Source: Halorussus ruber (GTDB lineage: Archaea > Halobacteriota > Halobacteria > Halobacteriales > Haladaptataceae). From it: a DNA stretch of 64,000 nucleotides. A program made the position numbers and the translations under genes. The DNA is taken from the NCBI RefSeq assembly GCF_004765785.1, contig NZ_SBIT01000001.1, positions 310,001 through 374,000 on the forward strand, in the 5' to 3' direction. The first letter of the stretch is position 1; the number at the start of each line of letters is the position of its first letter. This document shows, one piece after another, positions 52,078-61,604 of this stretch. The notes under the pieces are model-generated. The model had not been told where the DNA came from and did no database searches. It saw only the letters and a list, made by a program, of their open reading frames with translations.

Positions 52078-52452
52078 ATGAGTTCTAACGACAGACCGAC
52101 CGTCGAAGACGTGATGTCCACGCCGCTGGAAACCATCTCGAAGGACGCGACCGTGACGGAGGCGGCCCAACAGATGCGAGAGAAGGACATCAGCGCGTTA
52201 GTCGTTCCGACCACGCCGCGAGCGATTATCAGCAGTACGGACGTTCTCGACGCCGTCGCCGACGGGCGCGACACCTCCGAGCTACAGGTATCCGACGCGA
52301 TGACGACCGACGTCGAGACCGCCACGCCCGACCTCTACATGGAGGAGGTCGCCGCGATGATGACCACCTACGGCATCAAACACCTCCCGGTCGTCGACGA
52401 CGGCTACGTCGGGATGGTCTCCTCGACCGACGTGACCGCGCACCTCTCGTAG
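52078..52452 (+). CDS. Stand-alone CBS-domain pair protein
   Basis: 124 residues, two CBS motifs: TVEDVMSTPLETISKDATVT through AIISSTDVLDAVADGR, and VSDAMTTDVETATPDLYMEE through HLPVVDDGYVGMVSSTDVTA. Such a Bateman module binds adenosine-type ligands and regulates a partner enzyme or transporter. No fused catalytic domain. A TATA-like element at about 52050-52060 (TTGATAGCGATATG) precedes the ATG. Partner not evident. Confidence 0.85.
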   Translation: MSSNDRPTVEDVMSTPLETISKDATVTEAAQQMREKDISALVVPTTPRAIISSTDVLDAVADGRDTSELQVSDAMTTDVETATPDLYMEEVAAMMTTYGIKHLPVVDDGYVGMVSSTDVTAHLS

Positions 52453-52496
52453 GCGACGCACGTCGCTCGGAGACGGAACAGAAAAATCGAATCCCG

Positions 52497-53624
52497 TCAG
52501 ATACCGAACGTCGCCCGGAGCATGTCTCGCGTGCCGGGACCGAGGCCGACCGCGACGATGGCCACCAGCAGGAGGATGGCGTAGCGCGGACTCTCCTCGA
52601 ATATCTCCTCGTCGAACACCCAGACGACGAACACCGCGGCCACGATTTTCACCACGAGGAAGGGCCACGCCGTCCCGATGAGGTCCACGACCGGTTCGGG
52701 GAACTGCTCGCCGACGCCGATGAGCGCGCGGTTCACGGGATGCTTGGGCACGAGGTCTGCGGGCAGTCCCAACTCCTTCGCCCAGTCGATGCCGACGACG
52801 TTCGCCACGCCGTCCACCGAGTGCGCCCAGATGACGACCAGTCCCATCTTCTCGGTGCCCTGATTGACCTCGGGCGCGTAGCGCTTGACCGCCTCCCACG
52901 TCAGCCACGTCACGAGGGTCGCGCCAACCAGCACCACGACCGAAATCTGCGGGAAGAAATCGACGTACTCGGTCGTGAACGCGAGGTTGGTTAGATAGGC
53001 GATGGAGGTCGCCAGCAGGGCGGTGCCGACGCCCGCCAGCGGATACAGGTAGGTGTCGGTGATTTCCGAGCGCTTGAGCCAGATGCCCCCTAGCAGCGCC
53101 GCCAGCGTGATGGCGAACATCGTGAAGTAGATGATCGGGCTGATGATGAGCGTGTTCCACGGGAAGGTGATGGCGGCGTCGGCGGGCGAGAGGCCGTCGA
53201 AGGCGTCCTCGACCACGCGGAGCGCGCCGCCGAACAGCATGAACGGGAACAGCGCGTAGAACAGCTCGCGGTCCTGTCCCACGTCGAGTCGCCGGAGCAT
53301 GAAGACGACGCCCAGCAGCGCTAACAGCATCGTGATGGCGTACCCGACCTCAGAGACCAGCGTGTAGCCGGGATAAGCGACCGGTTCGGCCGCGGCCGAA
53401 CACGCCGCGGCGTCGTAGAGGTACGACACCGACCCGTCGGCGTAGGCCGCACACTGAGCGCTCTTGGCGTCGGCCAGCACCGGCCCCCAGAAGTAGTGCC
53501 AAATAAATCCGTAGTAGACGCGCTCCGGGAAGACGAGCGCACCGCCGACGAGCGCCACGAGTATCGCCGTAATCGCGCCGCCCCAGAGGCGTTCGGTATC
53601 CGTACTCTCGGTTGCGGTACCCAT
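52497..53624 (-). CDS. DUF63-family membrane protein
   Basis: 375 residues from MGTATESTDTERLWGGAITA, about nine transmembrane helices. ERVYYGFIWHYFWGPVLADA, LFPFMLFGGALRVVEDAF, HSVDGVANVVGIDWAKELG and KHPVNRALIGVGE match the archaeal DUF63 family, with conserved HYFWGP and DGVAN motifs. Function unknown; the conserved polar residues in membrane segments suggest an enzyme or a transporter. An in-frame TTG three codons upstream is rejected in favour of the ATG. An Lrp regulator gene lies upstream on the same strand. Confidence 0.82.
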   Translation of the reverse strand: MGTATESTDTERLWGGAITAILVALVGGALVFPERVYYGFIWHYFWGPVLADAKSAQCAAYADGSVSYLYDAAACSAAAEPVAYPGYTLVSEVGYAITMLLALLGVVFMLRRLDVGQDRELFYALFPFMLFGGALRVVEDAFDGLSPADAAITFPWNTLIISPIIYFTMFAITLAALLGGIWLKRSEITDTYLYPLAGVGTALLATSIAYLTNLAFTTEYVDFFPQISVVVLVGATLVTWLTWEAVKRYAPEVNQGTEKMGLVVIWAHSVDGVANVVGIDWAKELGLPADLVPKHPVNRALIGVGEQFPEPVVDLIGTAWPFLVVKIVAAVFVVWVFDEEIFEESPRYAILLLVAIVAVGLGPGTRDMLRATFGI

Positions 53625-53690
53625 GTTTGCCAAGGCGGAACCGGACGGTTTTACGGTTCCGGTCTCGCCTCGGTCGTACCCGGGTCCGAG

Positions 53691-54155
53691 TTAGATTTCT
53701 CCGTCCTCGATGGGAAGTTCCTCGGTCTCGTAGGGCGTCCCGAGAATAACCATCGTCTGCGAGCGGGCGAAGCCATCCATCTGAGCGATATTCTCGAACA
53801 TGAGCTCGCGGAGCTTGTCGGCGTCCTCCGCGTAGACTCGCATGAGAACGTCCCACGAACCGGTCGTGAGGTGGACCTCCTGCACGCCGGGGATGTCTTC
53901 GAGTCGCCCGAGGGTGTCCTGCTCTTGGCCCTGTTCGACTTGCAGGCCCACAACCGCCGAAATTCCGTAGTCTAAGGCCTTGGGGTCCACCTTCGCGTGG
54001 TAGCCCTCGATGACGCCCGCCTCCTCCATCCGGTTGACGCGGTCGTGAACCGTCGCACTCGACATGTCGATTCGGCGCGCGATTTCGCTAAACGGCGTCC
54101 TCGCGTTCTCTTGCAGGGCTTCTAAGATTTCGCGGTCAGTATCATCGAGTTCCAT
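53691..54155 (-). CDS. Lrp/AsnC-family transcriptional regulator
   Basis: 154 residues. N-terminal HTH (MELDDTDREILEALQENART, then FSEIARRIDMSSATVHDRVN) and C-terminal RAM/AsnC ligand domain (AVVGLQVEQGQEQDTLGRLE, EVHLTTGSWDVLMRVYAED). It probably senses an amino acid and binds DNA as an octamer. The ATG is exactly 27 nt downstream of a TATA centre, confirming a leaderless start. Target genes are not evident; the DUF63 gene downstream is a candidate. Confidence 0.9.
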   Translation of the reverse strand: MELDDTDREILEALQENARTPFSEIARRIDMSSATVHDRVNRMEEAGVIEGYHAKVDPKALDYGISAVVGLQVEQGQEQDTLGRLEDIPGVQEVHLTTGSWDVLMRVYAEDADKLRELMFENIAQMDGFARSQTMVILGTPYETEELPIEDGEI

Positions 54156-54177
54156 ATCCTACATCAGATTCTTTCAG

Positions 54178-54188
54178 ACTATATATCC
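54178..54188 (-). promoter_or_regulatory. TATA box of the Lrp-family gene
   Basis: Minus-strand GGATATATAGT, centre near 54182, 27 nt before the ATG at 54155. It is the clearest leaderless promoter in the window. Confidence 0.6.
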
Positions 54189-54229
54189 TTAGAATTCTCT
54201 TCGTCAGCGGCGAGTGATTCTGTTTCTTC

Positions 54230-55024
54230 TCACTCGACACGTTTCGTGGCTTCGACCAGTTCGTCGTGGGCCTCGCCGTTCGAAGCGACGAGGCTCTCCG
54301 AACCGTGTCGCCACGGGTCGCCGTGGAGGTCGGTGACGGTGCCGCCCGCCTGCCGGACCATGTGAACGCCCGCGACGGTGTCCCACGGGTTCGGGTCCAC
54401 GTTCGTCACGGCCCCCTCCAGCGACCCGGCCGCGACCATGCCGAGGGTGATCTGCGCGGACCCGAACCGCCGGATGTCGGCGAAGCGCTCGACCAGTTCC
54501 CTGCACATCGCGGCGTACTCGTCGCGGCGGTCGAACCCCCACCAGAACGTCGGCGCGACGGTGAACGTCTCGGGGTCGGTCCGCTCGCTGACCGTGACGG
54601 ACTCGCCGTTGAACCGGGTCTCCTCGGGGCCTGCGAGGAAGGTCTCACCGAGCGCGGGGGCGTCGTTGACCGCCGCGACGGGTTCGCCGTCCACCACCGC
54701 GGCCACGCTGGTCGTCCACACCGGAATCGACCGGACGAAGTTGTTCGTCCCGTCGATGGGGTCGATGACCCACACCGGCCCCTCGTCGGGAACCTCCTTC
54801 AACTCGTCTTCCTCCTCGCCGACGATTGCGTCCTCGGTGTACTCCTCGCGGATGACCTCGATGACCCGCCGCTGGGCCTCTCGGTCGGCCTCGGTCACGA
54901 CGTCGGTCTTCTCGGACTTGGTCTCGACTTCGATTCCCTGCCGGAAGTTCCGCGCGGCGATTTCGCTCCCCGCCTTCGCGGCGCGCTCGGCGACCGCGAG
55001 GCGCTCCTCGGCGTCCTTGGTCAT
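54230..55024 (-). CDS. Inositol-monophosphatase-family phosphatase
   Basis: 264 residues from MTKDAEERLAVAERAAKAGS. Metal-site motifs: GEEEDE (first Glu), DPIDGTNNF (Asp-Pro-x-Asp-Gly-Thr), and PWDTVAG near the C-terminus. Archaeal members often act on both inositol phosphate and fructose-1,6-bisphosphate. The first methionine of a longer frame (MELSQNQQ, 21 codons earlier) is rejected since the family starts near MTKDA. Monocistronic, tandem to the Lrp gene. Confidence 0.9.
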   Translation of the reverse strand: MTKDAEERLAVAERAAKAGSEIAARNFRQGIEVETKSEKTDVVTEADREAQRRVIEVIREEYTEDAIVGEEEDELKEVPDEGPVWVIDPIDGTNNFVRSIPVWTTSVAAVVDGEPVAAVNDAPALGETFLAGPEETRFNGESVTVSERTDPETFTVAPTFWWGFDRRDEYAAMCRELVERFADIRRFGSAQITLGMVAAGSLEGAVTNVDPNPWDTVAGVHMVRQAGGTVTDLHGDPWRHGSESLVASNGEAHDELVEATKRVE

Positions 55025-55354
55025 GACTCGGTGGTGGGCCGTCGCGGGAAAAGCGTTGTCGGTTTGTTGGTTCTGACTCAGTTCCATAGGGCTTCGTATC
55101 TGGTCGACACTGAGGGTGCTACTTCAGTGCGTTTCCTATCGCCGTCTTTATCTAATTTTAGGCGGGCAAGATCCTTCCCCACCGAGCAACGCAGACCGAA
55201 GGCCGAGTAGCGTTGACGAGATCGAAACTCTCGTTCGCACATTAGAACGCTTCGCGTTCTATGAACCAGTAGCGAGGGATACGCCCGCCGTCATCAACCA
55301 TCAAACGAGCTAAAACGCAAAATTTAACCTAAATTCAGCTTAATAGTCAATAGA
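55025..55354. other. 330-bp gap before the TnpB gene
   Basis: No gene is seen. It contains a perfect hairpin TAGAACGC with GCGTTCTA around TTC (55243-55261). The last 50 nt become AT-rich (AAAACGCAAAATTTAACC), and these probably include the left end of the TnpB element and its promoter. Confidence 0.4.
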
Positions 55355-56677
<1,323 letters not shown>

Positions 56678-56745
56678 GCAGGGGTAGTCCACATACCCGC
56701 CTCATTAGGGAAAACGTCTGGCGCGAACCCCGGACGGAAGCAAGA

Positions 56746-56784
56746 GCGGGGCAACCAACCCTGGCCAACGGCGGCGGACTCAAG
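56746..56784 (+). repeat. Partial tRNA-Leu copy (5' half)
   Basis: GCGGGGC at the start resembles an acceptor strand. Bases 56759-56784 match 58459-58484 of the intact tRNA-Leu at all 26 positions, ending just after the anticodon triplet CAA. The 3' half (variable arm, T-loop) is absent. It may mark an old integration or duplication that brought in the segment up to the intact tRNA. Confidence 0.6.
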
Positions 56785-56871
56785 ACGCGCGAGCTAACGC
56801 CTTTGCTACCGCCCGCACCGCTACGGCCCTGCTACCCTATTTCGTCATGGGTTTCAGGTTCCATTCGAACC

Positions 56872-57189
56872 ATGACTGAATGGAACCTCAAATCCGAGTC
56901 CACCCGGAGTATTGATTCACAATTAGTCGAAGTTGACTTTCCGCTCGTACCGGATGCTGAATCGAAAGGAAGGAAACACCCTGTACGACGTGACGAAGTG
57001 GCTCAGTTACACGACTATCCTGACGACGAAAAGGGCCTATTCGCACTTCGACAGGGTGTAAGATTAGTCCGAATTTACGGCCACAGGTTGTCCGTTAATT
57101 ACCGCGTAGCAGGGAATCTGTTGGTATCGTCTCCGCACCTTCAGGTAGGAGTTCCTGATTCACGAACTGCCGTGCCTCGCCCGACATAA
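56872..57189 (+). CDS. Doubtful 105-aa frame, convergent with the frameshifted gene
   Basis: ATG 31 nt after a CCCTATTTCG box. MTEWNLKSESTRSIDSQLVE, then VDFPLVPDAESKGRK and GLFALRQGVRLVRIYGHRLS, look protein-like up to about 57090. The last 30 codons overlap the 3' end of the opposite gene and look unstructured. No family recognised. GC is lower than in core genes. It may be a real small accessory gene or a remnant. Confidence 0.3.
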   Translation: MTEWNLKSESTRSIDSQLVEVDFPLVPDAESKGRKHPVRRDEVAQLHDYPDDEKGLFALRQGVRLVRIYGHRLSVNYRVAGNLLVSSPHLQVGVPDSRTAVPRPT

Positions 57190-58125
57190 ACGCCGGGATT
57201 GGATGGCCTCCTTCTCGCTCAACCCCTTCAAGGTTCCTACTTAGGTCAATGCTTCCGTCGAAGAAGTCCACAGTTGTTTGCGAGCCAGCACTCTCGACGG
57301 TCAGTTTGAATTTAGTGTAGGTGTCTCCCCCAACATTCGTGAACGGATTATCATCGTTCTCCATCCAGTCCTCCAGTTCGTTTACATCGAGATTGATGCT
57401 TCCTTCATCCGTCGCTGTGTACGTCATCTTCTTTCCAGTCGAAGATGGCGAGAACGCATCGTTGAACCGTCCCCCGAGTTTGTGAGGACTTTCCGTGGTT
57501 TCGACTACAAGCCGCTTGATGCGACTTGCATTACGGATTGTGCTGTAAACATCTTCTTCGGAGATTCTTCCCATCTCCTGCGAGATGCCCGTCGGTAGCT
57601 TCTTTTGAAGCGCGTCTTGGAACCGGCCTTTTATGCCAATGTTACCCCGTTCTTCCAGAACTACGATTGCTTCCTGCGGCTCTTCTTCCGGGATGTGGAG
57701 CAGGAAGTAATAGGGTGTGTCTGGAGCTTCAACAGAGTCTATGACTTCGGACTCCGATTCTCCGGTTTCCGTGTTGTAGATGTCATACCGTTGGCCGTAC
57801 TCGCCGTAGCGGAAAATGCCCTCCACGATGTGGTGGTCGTAGTCTATCCCCAGTTCCCCGTCCTCTCCGCTGACCCGGAGGGTTTTTTGGAGGTCTTGGT
57901 CAACGTGGGCACCTTGACGAGTCTGCCAGTCTTCACAGTACCGCTCGAAGAGTTCGATGAATGTCTGCGGTGCGTTTGACAGGTCTTCTCGGTATTCGTC
58001 CTCGAAGGTGTTTGTGTAGATGAGATTCAGCAGGTCCGCGTATTCGATAGTTTGCCCCTTCTCCCGTACCTTGAGATTATACGGAATCAGTTTGTTTCTC
58101 GCTACCGTGTTGGGTTGGTTGTCAT
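57095..58125 (-). pseudogene. Unknown-function accessory gene, frameshifted after its sixth codon
   Basis: ATG at 58125 opens MTTNPTR and then stops. One base frame change restores ARNKLIPYNLKVREKG, then YADLLNLIYTNTFEDEYRED, FIELFERYCEDWQTRQG, IVEGIFRYGEYGQRYDIYNT, YYFLLHIPEEEPQEAIVVLE, ERGNIGIKGRFQDALQ and on to RGN at 57095, about 340 residues. The block YFLLHIPEE..AIVVLEERGNIGIKGRFQDAL is reminiscent of accessory proteins found in restriction and phage-defence islands, but I cannot name the family. It lies between a partial and an intact tRNA-Leu, and its GC is lower than that of core genes. Confidence 0.55.
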
Positions 58126-58443
58126 AAAGCCTTTTTGAGACCAGAGTGAAAGTGAAACTGTATCAGCGAAACAGGCAGGCAAGCAGACGGTACTCACGGT
58201 GCTGGTATTATATAAATAATTTGTATATTTGGACCGCGTCTGGGCGCGGCGCGTGTGTTTACTGACGCATACCGAAGGTTGGTACAACCACAACAAGCGA
58301 TGCAGAGCCGTTCCAACCGCAAGTGGAGTTAGTCCGATTCCGAAGAGGTTTAAATATCCGAAACCCTTTGGAACAAACGGGAACCCGAATCCCAAAACCA
58401 AAAAGACCGCATCACGCCCCAAGACGGCGGGTGCAAAACAAGT

Positions 58444-58528
58444 GCGAGGGTAGCCAAGCCTGGCCAACGGCGGCGGACTCAAGATCCGCTCCCGTAGGGG
58501 TCCAAGGGTTCGAATCCCTTCCCTCGCA
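58444..58528 (+). tRNA. tRNA-Leu (anticodon CAA)
   Basis: 85 nt. Acceptor stem GCGAGGG with CCCTCGC and discriminator A; D-arm GCCAAGCCTGGCCAACGGC; anticodon loop CTCAAGA with CAA; a long variable arm (GCTCCCGTAGGGG), as in class II tRNAs; T-loop GGTTCGAATCC. No intron. A promoter-like GTTTAAATATCC lies about 95 nt upstream. The mature CCA is not encoded. Confidence 0.93.
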
Positions 58529-58716
58529 CTCACAGCGTGGCTTTGCCACGTTACAAACGAGTGCAGGAAGACCGCTTCGGAGCGTTCTTCCCTCGCAAAA
58601 CTGACGGCCCACGCGGGCCCTCGCAAACTTCTCCGACGCTACTTGGGTAGTGGCTTCTTTGGGGTTTTCTCGACGCAACCGTGAGCGCGAACTGCAGAAG
58701 TAGCGTGATGAATGCT

Positions 58717-58740
58717 TCTTGAAGCCCCCGCCCGGTCGCT
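58717..58740 (-). repeat. Right-end fragment of a family II element
   Basis: CTTGAAGCCCCCGCCCGGTCGC matches the right end of the full family II copy that starts 45 nt further on (58786). Only this end is present. Confidence 0.45.
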
Positions 58741-58785
58741 TTGGATTACGACCGATTCGAGGGGGATTCGTCACCGTGAACGCCT

Positions 58786-58964
58786 CTTGAAGCCCCCGCC
58801 CGCTCGCGGTCGCTCCGCGGCATATCCTCGGCTCTCAGCACCGGAAGACAAACCGCGTCTTCCGAGCCGTCACCTCACTTCGTTCGGTGAGACACCGCCC
58901 GCCTCGGATAGGGGCCGCGGAGCGACTAAACTGAACGCGACCGGGCGGCCCCTTCATCCCACCC
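58786..58964 (-). repeat. Dispersed structured element, family II, copy b
   Basis: On the minus strand: GGGTGGGATGAAGGGGCC at the left, CGGGCGGGGGCTTCAAG at the right. Outer helix GCCCGGTCGCG with CGCGAGCGGGC, middle helix GTCGCTCCGCGGC with GCCGCGGAGCGAC (perfect), core CCCCTATCC with GGATATG. A 60-nt block with GGAAGACGCGGTTTGTCTTCC in the inner arm is an added hairpin also seen beside copy E of family I. Confidence 0.8.
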
Positions 58965-58985
58965 ACGGCAGTTGGTCGGTCGAGC

Positions 58986-59119
58986 GTTTGCCCCGGTGGA
59001 AAGTCCCACAGAGCGCGTGCCTCACGCCTCCCCAGCCTCCTCACTCCTTCGCGTTGCTCAGTCGTTCGTCCCTCGCGCGAAATGGCGCGGCGATAAACCG
59101 CCGCGCCAGCACGCGCCGA
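58986..59119 (-). repeat. Dispersed element, family III, copy 3
   Basis: On the minus strand: GGCGCGTGCTGGCG, perfect hairpin TGGCGCGGCG with CGCCGCGCCA, then GCGCGAGGGACGAACG and GAGGAGGCTGGGGAGGCG. The hairpin sequence differs from copy 2 but stays fully paired. It directly follows family II copy b. The gap 58529-59196 holds these repeats and no gene. Confidence 0.75.
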
Positions 59120-59196
59120 AAGTCCTCGTTCCATCCGGCTCTCGCAGTCCCGTAGCCACCAACACCTAATCCCGTGCAGGTTGTGAACACACCGTT

Positions 59197-59445
59197 ATGC
59201 ACTGGGAACGACGCAGAGACCTCGAAGGCGGCAAAGAAATCGGCGTCTGGCTACTCGTGGACGACGGAAGCGTCGAGCGCGAACTCTACGTCGAGAGCCA
59301 CGAGTACCGCGGCGGGAACTTCGACGTGTACACGATGGCTGACGACGAGTGGAACCACGAAGGCGAGTTCGACACCAGCGAGGAGGCCTTCTCGCGGGCG
59401 CTCGAAATTCTGGACGAGAGCGGACACCCAGTCGAGGGCGACTGA
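59197..59445 (+). CDS. Conserved small haloarchaeal protein (82 aa)
   Basis: 82 residues: MHWERRRDLEGGKEIGVWLL, VDDGSVERELYVESHEYRGG, NFDVYTMADDEWNHEGEFDT, then a C-terminal helix FSRALEILDESGH. Alternating beta strands plus one helix suggest a small compact fold. No functional motif. It converges with the MATE gene, stops 6 nt apart. Confidence 0.65.
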   Translation: MHWERRRDLEGGKEIGVWLLVDDGSVERELYVESHEYRGGNFDVYTMADDEWNHEGEFDTSEEAFSRALEILDESGHPVEGD

Positions 59446-59451
59446 CCGCGG

Positions 59452-60873
59452 TCAGTCGTCCGAGGGAACGCCCGGTTTCTCGTCGTCCCGAACGTCGGCG
59501 TCGCGCCACGTCCCGCGCTTGAACCACGCGACGGCGACGACAGCGCCGACGATGTTCGAGACGACGAACGCCCACCAGATGCCGGTCTGGTCCATCCCGG
59601 CGTACTGGGTGTTGTACCACGCGACAGGCAGGCGGACGATGCCGAGCATCAGGATGGCGATGGCCGCCGCGACCATCGTCTTGCCAGCGCCGCGGAACCC
59701 GCCGGTGTAGGCTCGCATCACGCCGATGAAGCCGAAGGTGGGCGCGACGTACCGGAGGAAGGTCGCGCCGATGTCGATGACTTCGGTCTCGTCGGTGAAC
59801 ACCGAGACGATGGGTTCGGCCCCGAACCAGATGAGGACGCCCATCGCGGCCAGCACGACGAACATGATTTTGGCGGCGAAGTCGTTGGCGCGCGCCGCCC
59901 GGTCCGGTTTGCCCGCGCCGATGTTCTGGCCCGACATGGTCTCGACGCCGCGGGCCACCGCGATGGCGGGCAGGAAGATGACCGAGAACACTCGCACGCC
60001 GATGCCGAACGCCGCGACCACGGTGTAGGGAAACAGGCCGACGACGTACATCAGCAGGTTGACCGAGAGCGCCCGGCCGGTCCCCTCGATGGAGGCCGGA
60101 ACGCCGATAGCGAGGAGTTTCTTGAAGTAGTCGAGGTCCGGGCGCATCTGCGAGAGGTGAATCTGGACGCCTCGCTCGCCCTGCAGCATGATGCCCAGAC
60201 CGACCACCATCGCCAGCGCCCGAGAGAAGATGGTGGCGACGGCCGCGCCCTCGATGCCGAGCGTGGGGAACGGTCCCCAGCCGAAGATGAGGAAGGGGTC
60301 GAGAATCACGTTCACCACGACGGTTCCGAACATCACCACCATCGGCGTCACGGTGTCGCCGTAGCCTCGCATCAGCGAGACGAACACGAAGAAGCCGAAC
60401 ATGAACGCGATGCCGAGCGAGATGACCTGCATGTACGACTCGGCGCGCCACAGCACGTCGGGCGAGGCCCCCAGAAACGCGAGGAAATCGCCGACGAAGG
60501 TGTAGCCGATGACGCCCAGCACGACCGACGCGAGGAGCGAGAAGGTAACGGTCTGAGACGCGGCGTACTCGGCCTTCTCGGGTTCCTCGGCCCCGGTGTG
60601 CTGGGCGACCAGAATCGACCCCGCCACCGACAGACCCATCCCGAGCGAGATGAGCAGGAACACCATCGGGAAGGCGAAGCTGATCGCCGCCAGCGCCTTC
60701 GTGGAGTACTGGCCGAGCCAGAAGGTGTCAGCGAGGTTGTAGGCGGTCTGGAGCAGGTTCGTGATGACGATGGGCAGCGAGAGGTAGAACAGCGGCCATC
60801 CGACCGACCCGTCGGTCAGGTCCAACTGCGACTGGTCTTTGAACAGGCTTCCGAGTCGCTCGCGGACGCTCAT
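59452..60873 (-). CDS. MATE-family efflux transporter
   Basis: 473 residues, twelve transmembrane helices in two six-helix bundles. SLPIVITNLLQTAYNLADTF at the first helix, GMGLSVAGSILVAQHTGAEE, and FRGAGKTMVAAAIAILMLG near the end of the second half match MATE exporters, which expel drugs or metabolites using Na+ or H+. Its ATG overlaps the TetR stop (ATGA), so the pair is translationally coupled and the TetR gene is promoter-proximal. It is likely repressed by that TetR protein. Confidence 0.92.
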   Translation of the reverse strand: MSVRERLGSLFKDQSQLDLTDGSVGWPLFYLSLPIVITNLLQTAYNLADTFWLGQYSTKALAAISFAFPMVFLLISLGMGLSVAGSILVAQHTGAEEPEKAEYAASQTVTFSLLASVVLGVIGYTFVGDFLAFLGASPDVLWRAESYMQVISLGIAFMFGFFVFVSLMRGYGDTVTPMVVMFGTVVVNVILDPFLIFGWGPFPTLGIEGAAVATIFSRALAMVVGLGIMLQGERGVQIHLSQMRPDLDYFKKLLAIGVPASIEGTGRALSVNLLMYVVGLFPYTVVAAFGIGVRVFSVIFLPAIAVARGVETMSGQNIGAGKPDRAARANDFAAKIMFVVLAAMGVLIWFGAEPIVSVFTDETEVIDIGATFLRYVAPTFGFIGVMRAYTGGFRGAGKTMVAAAIAILMLGIVRLPVAWYNTQYAGMDQTGIWWAFVVSNIVGAVVAVAWFKRGTWRDADVRDDEKPGVPSDD

Positions 60874-61487
60874 TCGAACTCGACCTCCCGGTCTACGTCC
60901 TCGGCCAGCAAGTCGCGCTCGACGTACTCCGCCAGCGAGCGCCGCGCCCCCGAGAGGGGTTCGTCGGTCGAGATGGCGCGGGTGTGCGCCCCGTCGAAGA
61001 CGGTTGCGAAGAACTCCGCGACCTCCTCGGGGTTGGCGTCCGCCCGAAAGACGCCCGACTCCACGCCGTCGGCGACGATACCCCGAATGCACTCGCGGAT
61101 GTGGTTGTCGAACTCGGCGAGGCGTTTGCGGAACTGTTCGTCGTAGGGCGCTTGGGCCTTGATTTCGAGCATCGCGGTCCGGAAGTCCCGGCGGTCCTCG
61201 TCGTCGGCCTCGTCTAAGGCCTCGTCCACGACCGCGGCGAGTCGGTCGAGGGGGTCGCCCTCCTCGTCGGCCCCGAATCGGTCGGCGAACGACTCGAAGA
61301 GGTGGTCTAAGAAGGCCAGCAGGAGGTCGTGTTTGGTGTCGTAGTGGTAGTGGAGCGACGACTTGCTCGCGTCGGTCCGGTCGGCGATGTCCTGCATCGT
61401 CACCTCCGCGTAGCCGTGTTCGCAGAGCGCGCAGTAGGTCGCCTGCATCATATCTTCGGTAGTCTCGTCAGTCTGGCTCGCAGTCAC
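60870..61487 (-). CDS. TetR-family repressor of the MATE operon
   Basis: 205 residues. N-terminal HTH: AVLEVTMQDIADRTDASKSS-like region (visible as EVTMQDIADRTDASKSSLHY, about 28-47), then HYDTKHDLLLAFLDHLFES as the joining helix. The C-terminal helical domain binds an effector, probably a MATE substrate. A perfect 14-bp palindrome sits 13 nt upstream of the ATG, between it and the likely TATA, so autoregulation of the operon is likely. Gene order repressor then exporter. Confidence 0.92.
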   Translation of the reverse strand: MTASQTDETTEDMMQATYCALCEHGYAEVTMQDIADRTDASKSSLHYHYDTKHDLLLAFLDHLFESFADRFGADEEGDPLDRLAAVVDEALDEADDEDRRDFRTAMLEIKAQAPYDEQFRKRLAEFDNHIRECIRGIVADGVESGVFRADANPEEVAEFFATVFDGAHTRAISTDEPLSGARRSLAEYVERDLLAEDVDREVEFE

Positions 61488-61499
61488 TACCAGAAACTA

Positions 61500-61513
61500 A
61501 CTGACCGGTCAGT
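61500..61513. promoter_or_regulatory. Operator palindrome of the TetR-MATE operon
   Basis: ACTGACCGGTCAGT, perfectly palindromic, lies 13-26 nt upstream of the TetR ATG (minus strand). This position covers the transcription start expected from the TTTTGAC-type element further upstream, so binding would block initiation. Confidence 0.65.
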
Positions 61514-61604
61514 CAAAAGGGTTCGGAAAGCGGAGCCTGATGATTACTCTACAAGCCACAATTTCCATCTATACAAACTCTTTATTAGTGAGGAAAATTC
61601 TCCG

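Noticed and set aside
56746..56784. A second functional tRNA gene
   Set aside because: Only the 5' half is present; there is no T-arm or matching 3' acceptor strand downstream.
58102..58626. 174-codon minus-strand frame across the tRNA-Leu
   Set aside because: It runs through a certain tRNA gene and repeat sequence; only its last eight codons are relevant, as the original start of the frameshifted gene.
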